Below are positions 1 through 11,009 of a DNA stretch of 64,000 nucleotides, piece by piece (positions within the stretch are counted from its first letter, which is position 1; each line of letters begins with the position of its first letter). The notes under the pieces were generated by a model that was not told where the DNA came from, did not search any database, and saw only the letters and a program-made list of their open reading frames with translations. Source of the DNA: Toxotes chatareus (taxonomy: Eukaryota > Chordata > Actinopteri > Toxotidae); NCBI GenBank assembly GCA_016801885.1, contig JAFBJY010000326.1, forward strand, positions 62,001 through 126,000, read 5' to 3'. Made by a program: the position numbers and the translations under genes.

Positions 1-252
1 ACTCTACCATCCAGCATCTTTATTTATCATGTCCAGAGTTTCATTGGCTTTGATCTGAAACTCTGCTGATGTTTCTGAACAATGATGAAGACAGAGATTT
101 CTACAAAGACTGTGGTGACAATATCTCCACACTGAAGAAGTCTCTACATCTGAGTTTATTCCTGCTTCACTTGATGTCTGATCTTGGTTTCTCATCTTCC
201 TCCTTCTGGCTTGTCTGAATATCAAAGCCCTGCCTGCTCTCTCACAACTCAC
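1..252 (-). other. Possible 3' exon end, unrecognised
   Basis: An open minus-strand frame runs from about 252 to 4, with a first real ATG near 198 (MRNQDQTSSEAG...). It is followed by an AATAAA at 19-24 read on the minus strand. Another minus frame through the same bases contains a hydrophobic run (VFVEISVFIIV) that could be membrane-associated. I recognise no family. It may be the 3' end of a minus-strand gene, but chance is possible at this length. Confidence 0.2.
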
Positions 253-1654
253 ACACTCAGTCTTATATTAAAGGGGATTGTAGAGCGTCAGTGAAAAACT
301 TTGTTAAACTTGTGTGAAAATTCACTTCAAATTTGTTATTTATTTATTATTTATTTGATTTTAATTTTATTTTTAATTTTATTTTCTCTTTTTTTAATTA
401 ACTGCAAAAAAGAGGAGAAAACTGGCAGGTTGGCAAAACTAAGCAAACTAATTACAGACCTAGGAAAACATGGACAAGTTTATAAAGCAAAACAATTTGA
501 CGTCCTCAGGCTGATTATGATAAAACACTGAACACATGAATATGACAGAGCTGATGTGTTGCACATGCTGAGATTCTCCAACACAACAAAAAACTGAAAC
601 ACGGAAAACTGTGACCAACATGAAAACACACTTTGCGATAGAACAGACTCTCATGTCTTTGTTGGACACAGTTACAATGATGAGCTCAAAGGAACTTGAA
701 TAGAAAATCAAACATCACTTTGAAGTTATACTTAACAAATAGATGAGTCTGTTTTACAGGTTAAATTATTTTGTCTTAAGTGTTTCCCAGTTCTCACACA
801 TACACACACACACATACACACACAATACAACACAGTCTCAAGCTCACAGAGAGAATAGTAAGATCTCTCTGACAGCAAACAGCAAATGACTTTAATTTAA
901 TGGCTCTCAACTCTAACAAAGGAAAACAAAATATAATCTAAGCACTAATAAATCAAACTCTCATATCAGGGTGAATATAGTGGATTAATATAACCTGACT
1001 TTCAACAGCTAAACGTCTGCTCCTCAGTCTACAGGCCAGGAACAATCTCTCCATCAGACAACATCCAATGGAACTGATTGCTGCTGAATAGAAAGGACAT
1101 GAGATGTGATGAAATGTCTTCGATATTTTAGTTTGTCTTGTTGAGCGATTTTCAAGTATGAAACAGATTTTAAAAGTTTAAAAAGCTGTCACATTATTGC
1201 ATTAGCATTTGGATCTAATCACTGAGTCTAAGACAAGACAGCATCCAGATAGTTTGTTATCTTTCATGTCATTTGATATTTACAAGGAACTGTCTGATTG
1301 GAAGGGACATTTTTTATTAAGCTGCATTTCAGCAGCAATGTCTTCTGAATCAGAAAAGAGAAGAATCCTTCTTTCACCTTTTTCCTCTTCATTTCATTTC
1401 CTCCTGTTGATAGTGGAGATATGTCTTCTTTTTTAAAGGCACATTTCTTTGAAATAATCACCTTGATCATCAAGCAAATGATTTACTACCTGCAGTGTAG
1501 AATCTTTTTAGTTCCTGGTTTTGTATTTTAGTTTCCCTCATGTTTAATTTTCTGTATTGATGAATTCTTGGCCTCCATATCATCCATTAATGACTCACCT
1601 CACTCATCCAGCTTGCCTCAGTATTTCTCTGCATTTTAATCCTGTTCTCCTTCA
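253..1654. other. No gene seen; AT-rich intergenic
   Basis: Only short, low-complexity frames are present, with a CA-rich microsatellite at about 797-829. I see no domain, RNA gene or element terminus. Confidence 0.5.
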
Positions 1655-1915
1655 ATTCTTACAGTGTTCTATTGTTGGCTTTTTAATTAGCTGTTGAATT
1701 GAATGTTTTATTAGTGATATGATTGTCAGTTGTTAATGTGAATCACAGTATGTTGCCTCTTAAGTACAGTCACAGCAGTGTTTGTTCTTCAGAGCTGTGC
1801 AGGGGTTGAATTGGGCTGTCTCTTTTATCAGAGTGAGGTGTAAAGGTGCTCTCATGAGTGTCTGCTGACTGCTGGTAGAAATGACTGTAAAGTGTCTTTC
1901 TGTCTCCTGTCTTCT
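1655..1915 (+). repeat. Outer segment of the inverted duplication (partner 52,665-52,915)
   Basis: The stretch with landmarks TTGGCTTTTTAATTAGCTG, GAATCACAGTATGTTGCCTC and GTGCTCTCATGAGTGTCTGC recurs in reverse complement at 52,665-52,915 with small differences. Its order and orientation match the main inverted duplication (12.88-16.92 versus 45.12-51.79 kb), so it probably belongs to the same event. The arms are then separated by very different amounts of inserted DNA: about 11 kb here and about 0.9 kb in the partner. No gene is recognised in 1,916-2,558; a CAT-type microsatellite is at about 2,330-2,356. Confidence 0.7.
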
Positions 1916-2558
1916 CTGTTGGTACTTGGATATAGTAACTTTATCAGATGATGAGTAGTCAGAAAATTCTTGTTAGGTGGAAAAGCTCATTTTTCATGGC
2001 TTCTTGTGCTTGGATTTGTGGAGAAATCCAGATGATTAATGTCCCTATTCAACATTGGATTTGTTACTGGTGTTTTAGCATGTATAAAGAGCCTGTTTAT
2101 AGGGTTTGAGAGTACGAGGCAACCAGCAGCCTCAAGCGTCTCCACCATGAGGCATTTCATTGTCAAAAAGGTCCTAGAAGAGACCTGGTCTGGTGAACCT
2201 CTCTCATTTATCCATCCAAGCCTTTTTCATTTATGTGAGACAGAGAGATTTTGATTTTTAACCATACCTTTGTTGTATTATCTATCCACGGTACACTCAA
2301 AATAAAAATCGTTTATACCACATTAAATTATCATCACCATCACCATCATCACATCAGGACATTTCTAAAAATTAATTGTGCCTCTTTTACTGAGTAGAGC
2401 ATGTCTCCATCTGCAACAACCCAGACCTCACAGAAACTGTCCATGTCATTGACAGCTTAATAACTGAAATCTGTCATGAGTCTGGACTTCACCCCTTTTA
2501 CAAAGACTGTGAGCAGATCTACATCCAGTATGTCTTCCACCTTCCTCCTCCTTCTCAC

Positions 2559-3980
2559 TTACACTGCCATCTTAGCTTGCCCTATGACAAAATTTAAAAA
2601 CTGACACTTACTCTTCTTCTGGTGGCTGTACTTTATACCACAAATAAAAACATGCTTTGTGAAAGGTTCACCACACCTACCAAAGATGGCTTCCAACAGA
2701 GCAAACAGAGGTGTCAAACGTACACATTCAGAGAAACTATGAAACACTGTCTCTCCCTGACCACAGAAGGGACATACATCCTCCACTGCAGAGTCAAGGA
2801 CAGAAATAAAAGAGTTCACTGCCACAGTGCCATGCAGGATTCTCCACTGTAAGTCTGCATGTCCTAAGGGTTGATTGAAGGCAACTTGATTTCATTCAAG
2901 CTTCAAAATAAGAAGTCCAGTTGCCTTCGATCAACCCTTAGGACACGATGACCTGGATGAATGAGAACCTACACAGATGTAAGTCTGCATGTTTCTTTGC
3001 CAGTGGAGGTTTATACAGAGAGTTCCATGTTGGCCTGACATCTAGGATTGAGTTCAAATGAGTCTTCCAAGGAATGTCGATGCGCCCACACCAGGTCTGC
3101 AGGTCCAGTGAGCAGCATGATGTCATCAGCATATGCTGACAATGACACAGGGATGTCACAGCCAGGAAAATGAACACCAGGTCATGTCTTAGTTTGTGAA
3201 GAAGAGGCTCTATGGCCAGACTGTACAACATCCCAGACAGAGGACATCCCTGTCTGACCCCTCTCTGAACATAGAAAGGAGCACTAAGGCCCCCATTCAT
3301 TTTCACACTCGCAATGTCACCGTAAGGAACCTGGATCATGGCAATAAAACCTGAACTCAACCCAAAAGCAGCTAAAGTTTGCCTTCTTAGGCAGCAGAGT
3401 AATGACTGCCCTCCTGCAGCTCAGGGGCAGGTGTCCCCTCACCAACCTGTCTGTGAGAACCTCCGATAGCAACCAAAAACACTTGGAAAACTCCACAGGA
3501 AGGCCGTCTATGCCTGGAGTACGCCCACTCTGTAGGCTCATAAAAGCAGTGTGCAGTTCATCCAAAGATAAAAGAGTCTCTAGTCTGGCATTGGCCTCAG
3601 CGTCCACCTGAGGAAGGAAGAAAAAGCCATGCACATCTGAGTCCATTTTCACTTTTATAATAAACCACTGCAAAATTCCTCATGTCTGCAGAATCCCAAA
3701 TCACAGTGCCATTGTTGGACCGCAAAGAGTGGAAGATCTTTCTCTGGCCATTTCTTTTCTCCATGTTAAAAAAGAACTGGGAGGGTGCATCCATCTGTGT
3801 AAACTTCAGGAAACAAGACCTGACCAGCGCTCCCTGTCCCGCGACACCTAGCAGGTTAGTCAAAGCTGATTTTAGGGAGCTTAAAACTCCTCTGCCTCCA
3901 GTAGAGGCTACTAAATTTTATAAATCTACCAGCTTTTTCAGGTCTTTCATTGATCTGGTTACGCCCTTAGTGACATAGAT
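2559..3980 (-). pseudogene. LINE relic, L1/Tx1-type ORF2 (RT + C-terminal zinc knuckle)
   Basis: Minus-strand fragments in several frames together give a degraded non-LTR reverse transcriptase. From high to low coordinate they are: a pre-RT region (about 3,863-3,600), RT fingers with GRTPGIDGLPVEF and LLPKK (about 3,600-3,390), RT palm with QRGVRQGCPLSGMLYSLAIE (about 3,290-3,200), the catalytic box SAYADDIMLL (about 3,145-3,115), and a C-terminal CPFCGQGETVFHSFSEC knuckle with FVIGQAKMAV (about 2,825-2,559). This layout is typical of L1/Tx1-type LINE ORF2 in fish and frogs. Frameshifts, missing segments and an inserted Penelope fragment show that it is dead. The 5' endonuclease half is absent. 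Confidence 0.85.
2862..2977. mobile_element. 116-bp Penelope-derived hairpin insert with 14-bp TSD
   Basis: The insert interrupts the LINE relic. It is flanked by identical TGTAAGTCTGCATG at 2,848-2,861 and 2,978-2,991. Inside, TCCTAAGGGTTGAT(T/C)GAAGGCAACT and its near-perfect reverse complement form arms of about 25 bp around a spacer of about 25 bp. The GAAGGCAACT motif also occurs at the 3' boundary of the Penelope element at 9,119-9,128, so the insert is probably a terminal fragment of that family. Confidence 0.7.
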
Positions 3981-4035
3981 AGATAACTTCATTAATCCCA
4001 GAGGGAAATTAGTTAAGCAAGTCAACTGCTGGCAT
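3972..4035 (-). repeat. LINE 3'-tail relic
   Basis: On the minus strand a stretch ending AATTTCCCTCTGGGATTAAT is followed by GTTATCTATCTATG. This resembles the 3' end and short-repeat tail of fish L2-type LINEs; compare AATTTCCCCATTGTGGGG at the tail of the element at 25.1 kb. Nothing else is recognised in 4,036-4,956. Confidence 0.45.
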
Positions 4036-4956
4036 AGCTGTTTAATCTGGTATTTGCCTACATCCCACTACTGCTAAATACTGACAAAGTCAGTTACATT
4101 TTTACATTACTGTTCATGAAAGCAATGACTGTAGGTCAACTGAGACTGAATGAGCCAGATCACTTGATAAGTGGACATGAAGCAACTCCTGGATCCACAA
4201 AGCAACTTTTACATTTTCTTTCACTCACTTTTCCTTTAATACTTTTATTGATTGATAAATGAGGTTGATATGATGACAGACTTAAATTGTCTGAGGCTGG
4301 AGATAATGTTTCTTCACAACACTGTAGACTTATTTAAATAGAAATGATTTGTGGCTGAGACAGAATGAAATGTCCTGTAACACTTTATAAACATACATCA
4401 GAGAAGGAGGAAGGAAGATTTGTGCTTTTACCTTCAGGCAGACAAAAGTTTAGGTCGACTCTTTTCTCTCTTTCAGTTTTTCTCTGTGTCTTTCTCTCTC
4501 TTTCACTATGCATGCTCATTGAGTCTCTACATTTCTCCTTAAATGTGGAAGTAAATGAAATGATTAGGGCAGAGCCGGTTGCTGGTCACAGACCAATATC
4601 ACCTGTAGATGGAGGAAACCATTTCCCTGCAGCAGATCAGCAATTTCTCTTGAAACAGGCAGAAAATGAGGAAAGACAGAAAACAGCATTTCCTTTCTCT
4701 TTCTGTGAGACTTGAAATACCAGGTGATCATTTCATTTTCAGCTCAATACAAACTGCAAACATTTACCAGGAAGGGAGCAACTTTGAGGAGGAACTCAAG
4801 GAAAATCAAGAAAGAGAAAGAAACATTCCCACAGAAGACGGATAGACACAGTCCATTATTTTCCTAAAAAGTTTGCCATCCGCCTGACTGTGGCAGGAAA
4901 GAAGCTGCTGTGGAATCTACTTGTGTGAGTTTTGATACTGTCTGCTCTGCAGTGTC

Positions 4957-5304
4957 TCAGGTTGTATATGTTTGTGCCTTCTTTCTGCAGCATGTTTTGT
5001 AAATGGTGTCCATGGATGGAAGATCAGTTCTGATGATCTTCTCTTCTGTTTGGTGGTAGGTGGTGCTCCCGTACCCAGCCTTCCTGAGGAGTTGGATGAA
5101 ATATAGTCTTTTCTGAGCCTTTTTCACTGTGGCAGCAGTGTTTTCTGACCAGCTCAGGTTGGATGTGACATGGAGGCCCAGGAACTTGTGGCCGTCAGTC
5201 TTCTCTACCTCAGTCCCTCTAATGATGAGGGGTTGCAGAGGGGGAGCTTTTGGATGTGGATCAGCACCATGGACAGAGACAGTGCAGCACCAGAGCACAG
5301 ACAT
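4957..5304 (-). pseudogene. LINE reverse transcriptase C-terminal relic
   Basis: A single open frame contains PLIIRGTEVEKTDGHKFLGL followed by LSWSENTAATVKKAQKRLYF and TYHQTEEKI. This is the conserved post-palm segment of CR1/L2/Rex1-group LINEs (a ...KYLG..L...L.W..N......K..QRL.FL pattern). Only this fragment remains, with no fingers or palm motifs nearby, so it is a 5'-truncated dead copy. The clade within the group cannot be fixed by eye. Confidence 0.75.
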
Positions 5305-6338
5305 GGTTCCACTCTGATGGTTTCACTATAGACACTGTTTTAATCACACGAGTGAAACCACAAGAACAAAGTGGTTGTATCTCCAAACACAGCTGATATT
5401 TTGGTTCATGTATGTGCAGCAGAAAAGAGCAGAGTAAACAGTTAAAGACAGAGTTAGAACTGAGCAGGCTGATGTGAGTAGAGTTGTGTGTTCAACTTAC
5501 TGCAACATTCACATTTCTACATTCAAGACTCATAAAAACTATTTGCTAAAAGTACAAAGATAAGCAATCCGCTGTCATACAGACTGTACTGGTGTCGCTG
5601 CCTGTCAGGACCTGGAGGCAGGCATGAGTTGGTGAGTGTAAAGTCGTCTGAAGCGTGAGCTGGAAGTGGAGACTGACTGCGAGGAGCGAGTCAGCAGGCT
5701 TGCAAAGCTGAGGACATGAATCAGAGCAAGTGACTGACTGATGGCTGTGAATCAAACACTTTAAAAGTGTTACTAAGTGTTGAGCATTGTTTTAGTGTCC
5801 TTTTGTTTTATCTGCACCAACGTTACAAAATGAATGATGAGACTAAAGCAGCCAATAGAATTTACAGCACAGAGAAACAACAGGACACAGGCCAATAAAA
5901 AGACAATAGAAGTTTAAACAGGTGAATAAATAAAACAATATGACATATTACTGCTACTACTACTACTAATAATAATAATAATAATAATTCAGTTCTTCAC
6001 TTCAAGAAAACAATGGAATCAAATCAAAAGAGTGAACAACATGAATGTGAGAAAGTGAACACATCATGTCTAATTTCTTCAGAATGAGCCATGGATGGTT
6101 TCACTTCACCTCTCTAACATCTGATCTGGTAGAAGGAGCAGAAAGCAGCAGCCTTGTGGTCTTCAGCCTGCTCTAATGTTTGAGATGCTCATTACTACAC
6201 TTTATCCATGTGAAAGCAACAACACACTGATTAACAGCTAAGAACATGTCTGTCACTTTTTACTTAGAGAAAAGGAGCAAGAAATGAAGGAGCAGGTGTT
6301 AGAAGAAGAGAAACATAAGAGGGAGACGATGAATAATC
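5305..6338. other. No gene seen; trinucleotide microsatellite
   Basis: AT-rich DNA with a CTA/AAT microsatellite at about 5,951-5,988. Short frames here have no recognisable domain. Confidence 0.5.
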
Positions 6339-6979
6339 TGTCAGGACTTTGGGAGGCAAGGACTAGGACCCAAATGCATGAACCCCTCAGACGTAGTCAA
6401 AAATAATAATAGTTTATTCTCGCAAAGTAACAAACAGAAAATCACTCACGGAGGAGGAGGAAAACTAACTGGACAAAGTAACAAACAAAAGATCACCCAT
6501 TAGGGGAAAAGGCACTAAAACAAAAGTTACAAAACGTGAACACAAAATCGCTCTAAACGAGGAGAAAAGGTTAAACAAGAAACAAAGTAACAAATTAATA
6601 CAAAACCTGACCGGGGAAACAATGATGAGAGGCAAGGCGAGGAACGAGACAAGGCAAAGGCAAGGGACAAAAGCATGGGACTAAACATGAGACAAAAACA
6701 TGGAACATGGCGTGAGACGAAAGCATGAGACAAAAAACGAACTGACACTGGACAAAGGGAAACGCAGACTATATATACACACACAGGTAAGGGGGACAGG
6801 TGGAACCAATTAGGGCAGGGAAAACAATGACAAAAGCGGGAAACAAGACAAAGACAGGAAGTACAACAAGACCAGATACACAAGGGCAGAAATTTCAAAA
6901 TAAAACAGGAACTATAACCAAAGCTTAAACTAGAGTTCCAGAGTCCCAAAATCAGCCCCCTTAGGGGCTAGTCATGACA
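6339..6979 (-). mobile_element. Solo LTR of an LTR retrotransposon (641 bp)
   Basis: Read on the minus strand the unit starts TGTCATGACTAGCCCC and ends AAGTCCTGACA, giving TG...CA termini with short inverted ends. It contains a TATATATA stretch near 6,769-6,776 and an AATAAA polyadenylation signal near the 3' end (+ strand TTTATT at about 6,412). Flanks TAATC (6,334-6,338) and CAATC (6,980-6,984) fit a 5-bp TSD with one mismatch. No gag-pol and no second LTR are present, so it is a solo LTR. The 140-codon minus frame inside it is not a gene. Gypsy affiliation is a guess. Confidence 0.8.
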
Positions 6980-8144
6980 CAATCACTGTTACTGACATTA
7001 AGTGCAAAAGAAAAAAACTGCTCTCACTACTTTAACAGAAATGCAGTCTTTATAGTTACTACACTAATTATTGTATCTCATCTGTGCACAGAAAACAATT
7101 CATTAATGATGAATATTTTTGAAGATTTATTATTGAATTTTTAAATGACAGTTTACCATCTGTTTTCTGTTTTAGCTCAATATAAATAAATTTATGATTA
7201 CAAATCAATTCAGGATCAGCTTTAGGAGAACATGGGGAGATATGAGAGGACAAGGTCAAGGACAAGGACCAAGGTCTGGGCACTGAGGGGACACACATTG
7301 TCCCTCTGACTGACCAAGAGAACAAACACTGATCTCACAGTGTCACAAAGTTCACATCATATGAGGATGTGGTCTTCATTTAAACTGCAGGATACTGGTC
7401 TGCGTTTGATTCAGTTCATTTTTTAGGCCCATTCTGCAAACTCAGAGGAAACATGTGAGTCCAAACAGCAAACACACTCCCCAAGGGACAGAGTGAGAGG
7501 TAAACATCAATCTCATTTCTATTATCAGGTGATTTAATGATCATTTTCTCCATTATGAGCAGTCATCAGCTCAACATCTGCTGCTTCAACAGCACAGTGT
7601 CAGGTGTTTTACCTGTCACAGGTGAAGCAGCATGTGTTGGGAGCTTTAGAGACACTGGAAAGTATTTTTAAAAACCCAATCGAAAGAAGCCCAGATTCCA
7701 TTAAAAAACAAAGTGTGGTTAGAGCGTGGTTGTTAGGAGGGTGTTGTGGTACACGTGAGAAAAAACTCCATTAGACATCAGGCCTGCAAAATACCAGGAA
7801 AAAAAAAGATAGATGCACACCAATCAAATAGAGGGAATTAGAAAGGGATATACGCAGTTACACCCAGACCTGTCCTTGAACCTGGTCAACAATCTGCCAC
7901 TGGTCATGTGTAAAGGCCACGTGCTGTACTTTTTTGATGTAAGATGGGAAGGGCTAAATTTTAGACATGAGTAGAATCATGCAAAAAATAACTAATGAAA
8001 GGGAAAAAGGGATGTGGTCAGACATGTCCCTTGGTCTGTAACACACCTACAATTTACAATATAAAAAGTGATGCACAGATGGTCAAAGTCATCAGTCATT
8101 TTCTGCAGGGCGGCTCAAGCTTTTGAATTCTGTTGAACACTTGA
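6980..8144. other. No gene seen
   Basis: AT-rich, with no domain, RNA or clear element boundary recognised. Confidence 0.4.
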
Positions 8145-8260
8145 ATGAAGAGTAAAAGAGTAAGGTGTGGGGACTCAGCCAGACTTGGATTCAGCTTCAA
8201 CTGGCCCTTAGCTGGGTCTACAGCCTGGCCTGAAAAATCCACATCTAAAGGAAACAGCAA
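8145..8260. repeat. Dispersed repeat, inverted copy at about 59,775-59,880
   Basis: Landmarks TTCAACTGGCCCTTAGCTGG and TACAGCCTGGCCTGAAAAA recur in reverse complement at 59.78-59.88 kb, where the copy also contains the ...CACCTTAATCTTTTACTC segment. Just beyond it, 8,345-8,460 (TTTGGTTTGCACTGGCAGTAAC...) resembles 55,168-55,265. These are probably pieces of a dispersed repeat of unknown class. Confidence 0.55.
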
Positions 8261-8404
8261 AGGACGACAAAGGACTGAGCTTTATCCACCTGCCCACATC
8301 AAACATTATCATTAACAGGAGTCTTAACACTGGAAGCAGTAGCAGAAAATGTTTGGTTTGCACTGGCAGTAACATCACACACCTCTTATACAGACTGGAT
8401 ATGA

Positions 8405-8720
8405 TCAGTAAACCATGAGATCAGGCTGAGATCTCAAAGTACAAACTATAAACACAAACCATAATGTCTGGTAGACAAGTAGAGCAACCAAAAGAAGTGA
8501 TGTGGACTTTCCTGTGGTTTCTCTTGTCCTTGTAACAGCAGTAGCTCTTCCCTTCCTTGTCAATAATTGTGCAGAAATATCTGAGTGCTTCTTTCTTCCT
8601 AAATCATGAGCAAGTCCTGTCCAGTCCAACTGTTTCTGCTCCTGTTTGACTTCTGAACTTGTCTCTGGCTGTGTGTCCACTTACTGCAGCCTGTGACATC
8701 AGACTGTAGAATGTTGATAC
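8405..8720 (-). repeat. Duplicated exon-like unit, copy 1
   Basis: First of four copies of a segment whose one open frame carries DTQPETSSEVKQEQ, LDWTGLAHDLGRKKHSDI and AQLLTRKG. The others are near 13.1, 20.7 and 51.4 kb. This copy diverges after the shared core and runs into a hydrophobic stretch (LLLVALLVYQTLWFVFIV) instead of the GTAAGT donor found in the others. The frame opens with GTG after a stop codon, so it is not a complete ORF. Function unknown. Confidence 0.5.
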
Positions 8721-8734
8721 ATCAAAGGCATCAA

Positions 8735-8880
8735 AGGACAAACACACACACACACACCCATATGCAGATAGATAGATAGACAGATAGATATGGACAGATA
8801 GATAGATAGACACCATCAACATGAGCAGAGATGGAAACATCAAAGGCATCAAAGGACAAACACACTCACACACACATGCT
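8735..8880. repeat. CA and GATA/GACA microsatellites
   Basis: (CA)n at about 8,741-8,758, then GATA/GACA repeats at about 8,767-8,811. A short direct repeat of AAAGGCATCAAAGGACAAAC occurs on both sides. Confidence 0.85.
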
Positions 8881-9114
8881 GGTACTTATGTTGACCTTCT
8901 CTCAAACGCTAATGGTCCAAGATCTCAGGAGATTGCTTAAAAGTAATGAATTGCACACATGCTACCAAACATACGCCATCGTAAAGCCCCGCCCACAGGT
9001 GAGAGCACACAAACTGCATCAGCCAATCATCATTCCACTCACTTTACTCTGACCCTTCTCTGAAATTCCCAGTGGGTGAACTTTGAATTTCCTGAATTCT
9101 CTTTGAAAATTGAA

Positions 9115-10885
9115 TCGAAGGCAACTGGACATATGTTTGTCTGGGAAGACGTTTCGCCTCTTATCCAAGGGGCTTCATCAGTTCATACGCATCGGTCTAT
9201 CTAGTCCGCACTAGTCTGACCAAGAAAGTGGAGTAAGACCCAGGTATTTAACCTGTTGTGGGTGGGACCACCAAAGTACCTGTGAAAGTACTGGTTTCAC
9301 CTGACCATTGTTGTGGTCCCCAGTGAACGACAGTCGTCAGGCTCATGTGACCTAGTTTGTGTCTCATGTGAACGACAGTCGTTAGGGTTGGTTGAGTCCC
9401 TGGTGGATGGCGCTTTCGTTGAGAGTCGCCTGAGGTTAAGTTGTTTACTCTCCTGGGTACACATGAAAGGGCTACATTGTAAATGGGGATAGGTGGTGTC
9501 GCAGACCCCTCCTCTGTTTAGTGAAGGTTTTTCCACTTTCACATAGATGGCTTCTTTGACTCCTCTCTCAAACCATCTGTCCTCCTTGTCCAGGATTTTG
9601 ACATTGCTGTCTTCAAAGGAGTGTGCTTTTTCCTTTAGATGTGAGTAGACAGCTGAGACTGGACCCGAGGAGTTAGCCCTTCTGTGTTGGGCCATGCGTT
9701 TGTTCAACGGTTGTTTAGTTTCCCCAATGTATAGGTCCTTGCATTCCTCACTGCATTTGACCGCATATATTAGGTTGCTTTTATGATTGTGTGGTATCTT
9801 GTCTTTGGGGTGTACCAGTTTCTGTCTAAGAGTGTTGCTGGGTTTGAAACATACAGGAATTTGATGTTTGTTAAAAATCCTCCTGAGTTTCTCTGAGACC
9901 CCAGACACGTATGGAATGACAATGTTTTTATGTTTATCTTCCATATTCTCAGCATCCTCCCTGTTTGTATTCTTTCTGGAGCGTGTTGTTTTGCCAAACG
10001 ACCAACTCGGATAGCCACAAGTTTTCAGAGCTCCCTTTATATGTTTATGTTCTTCTGCTTGGGCCCGAGTGGAGGTTGGTATGTTGTCAGCCCTGTGTTG
10101 CAAGGTTCTGATAACTCCCAGTTTGTGCTCCAGTGGATGATGTGAGTCAAAAAGCAGGTATTGATCGGTGTGTGTGGGTTTCCTGTATACCCCGATGTGG
10201 AGGCTCCTGTCCTCAGCAAGGTGAACGTCACAGTCTAGGAATGGTAGGTGGTTATCTTTGACATCTTCTCTTGTGAATTTGATGTTTTTGTCCACAGAGT
10301 TGATGTGTTCAGTGAAAGCTTGTAAGTCTTGGGTTTTGATTTTTACCCATGTGTCGTCCACATACCTAAACCAGTGACTTGGAGGTGTACCCTTGAATGA
10401 GTTAAGGGCCTTTTGTTCTACCATTTCCATGTATAAATTAGCCACAATGGGGGACACTGGTGAGCCCATGGCACAGCCGTGTTTTTGTCTGTAGAATTTG
10501 CTGTTAAACTGGAAATATGTGGTGTTGAGGCACAAATCCAGTAACTGGCAGATCTGGTCTGGTGTGAGATTGGTTCTGTCATGTAGTGTGTTATCTTGTT
10601 CCAAGTGATTCCTCACTGTTTCCACTGCCTCCTTAGTTGGAATGCAAGTGAATAAGGAGGTCACATCATATGACACCATGGTTTCTTGTTGTGCCATTTT
10701 CAAACCTTTGATTTTGTTCACAAAATCTAGTGAGTTGTGAACATGATGTGGTGTGTTTCCAACCAGGGGGGCTAAGATGTTGGCTACATGCTTAGCGATA
10801 TTGTAGGTTACTGAATTGATGCTGCTTTCCTGAATTATTTTACTGATTGTGAGAATGATTTCAGCACCAAACAATACAAAATCAC
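9115..10885 (-). mobile_element. Penelope-like element (Neptune type), 5'-truncated
   Basis: The element holds one long RT/GIY-YIG reading frame. It ends at 9,119 in GAAGGCAACTGGACATATG, read on the + strand, followed inward by GAAGACGTTTCGCCTCTTAT, a terminal signature familiar from fish Penelope/Neptune copies. The 5' side stops abruptly near 10,885 in unrelated AT-rich DNA. The N-terminal part of the usual ORF and any upstream pseudo-LTR are missing. Confidence 0.85.
9297..10874 (-). CDS. Penelope reverse transcriptase-GIY-YIG endonuclease, N-terminally truncated
   Basis: About 525 codons are open without a stop. RT motifs run in order: SYDVTSLFTCIP (palm aspartate), KHGCAMGSPVSPIVANLYME, the catalytic FRYVDDTWV, and LPFLDCDVH with VYRKPTHTDQYL. 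A GIY-YIG nuclease follows: NLIYAVKCSEECKDLYIGET with KRMAQHR and the downstream conserved glutamate region (RWFERGVKEAIYVK). The family primes reverse transcription at nicked or telomeric DNA. The open frame begins at a TTG, not an ATG, and starts inside the conserved N-terminal AKHVANILAPLVG segment, so the native start is lost and the element is probably not autonomous. The absence of stops suggests a fairly recent insertion. Confidence 0.9.
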   Translation of the reverse strand: MFGAEIILTISKIIQESSINSVTYNIAKHVANILAPLVGNTPHHVHNSLDFVNKIKGLKMAQQETMVSYDVTSLFTCIPTKEAVETVRNHLEQDNTLHDRTNLTPDQICQLLDLCLNTTYFQFNSKFYRQKHGCAMGSPVSPIVANLYMEMVEQKALNSFKGTPPSHWFRYVDDTWVKIKTQDLQAFTEHINSVDKNIKFTREDVKDNHLPFLDCDVHLAEDRSLHIGVYRKPTHTDQYLLFDSHHPLEHKLGVIRTLQHRADNIPTSTRAQAEEHKHIKGALKTCGYPSWSFGKTTRSRKNTNREDAENMEDKHKNIVIPYVSGVSEKLRRIFNKHQIPVCFKPSNTLRQKLVHPKDKIPHNHKSNLIYAVKCSEECKDLYIGETKQPLNKRMAQHRRANSSGPVSAVYSHLKEKAHSFEDSNVKILDKEDRWFERGVKEAIYVKVEKPSLNRGGVCDTTYPHLQCSPFMCTQESKQLNLRRLSTKAPSTRDSTNPNDCRSHETQTRSHEPDDCRSLGTTTMVR

Positions 10886-11009
10886 ATTAGTTCATCAAAA
10901 TTCTCACTCTTTGTACTAAATTCTGTCCCTTTTTACATTACCAATTCATTAAACATGTACAAAATTACATAGCTAAATCTCATGTAACAACCCAGAATCA
11001 TACACAAAA

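Noticed and set aside
6527..6949. 140-codon minus-strand ORF
   Set aside because: Lies wholly within the solo LTR and is rich in Cys/Phe/Ser/Leu from T-rich LTR sequence.
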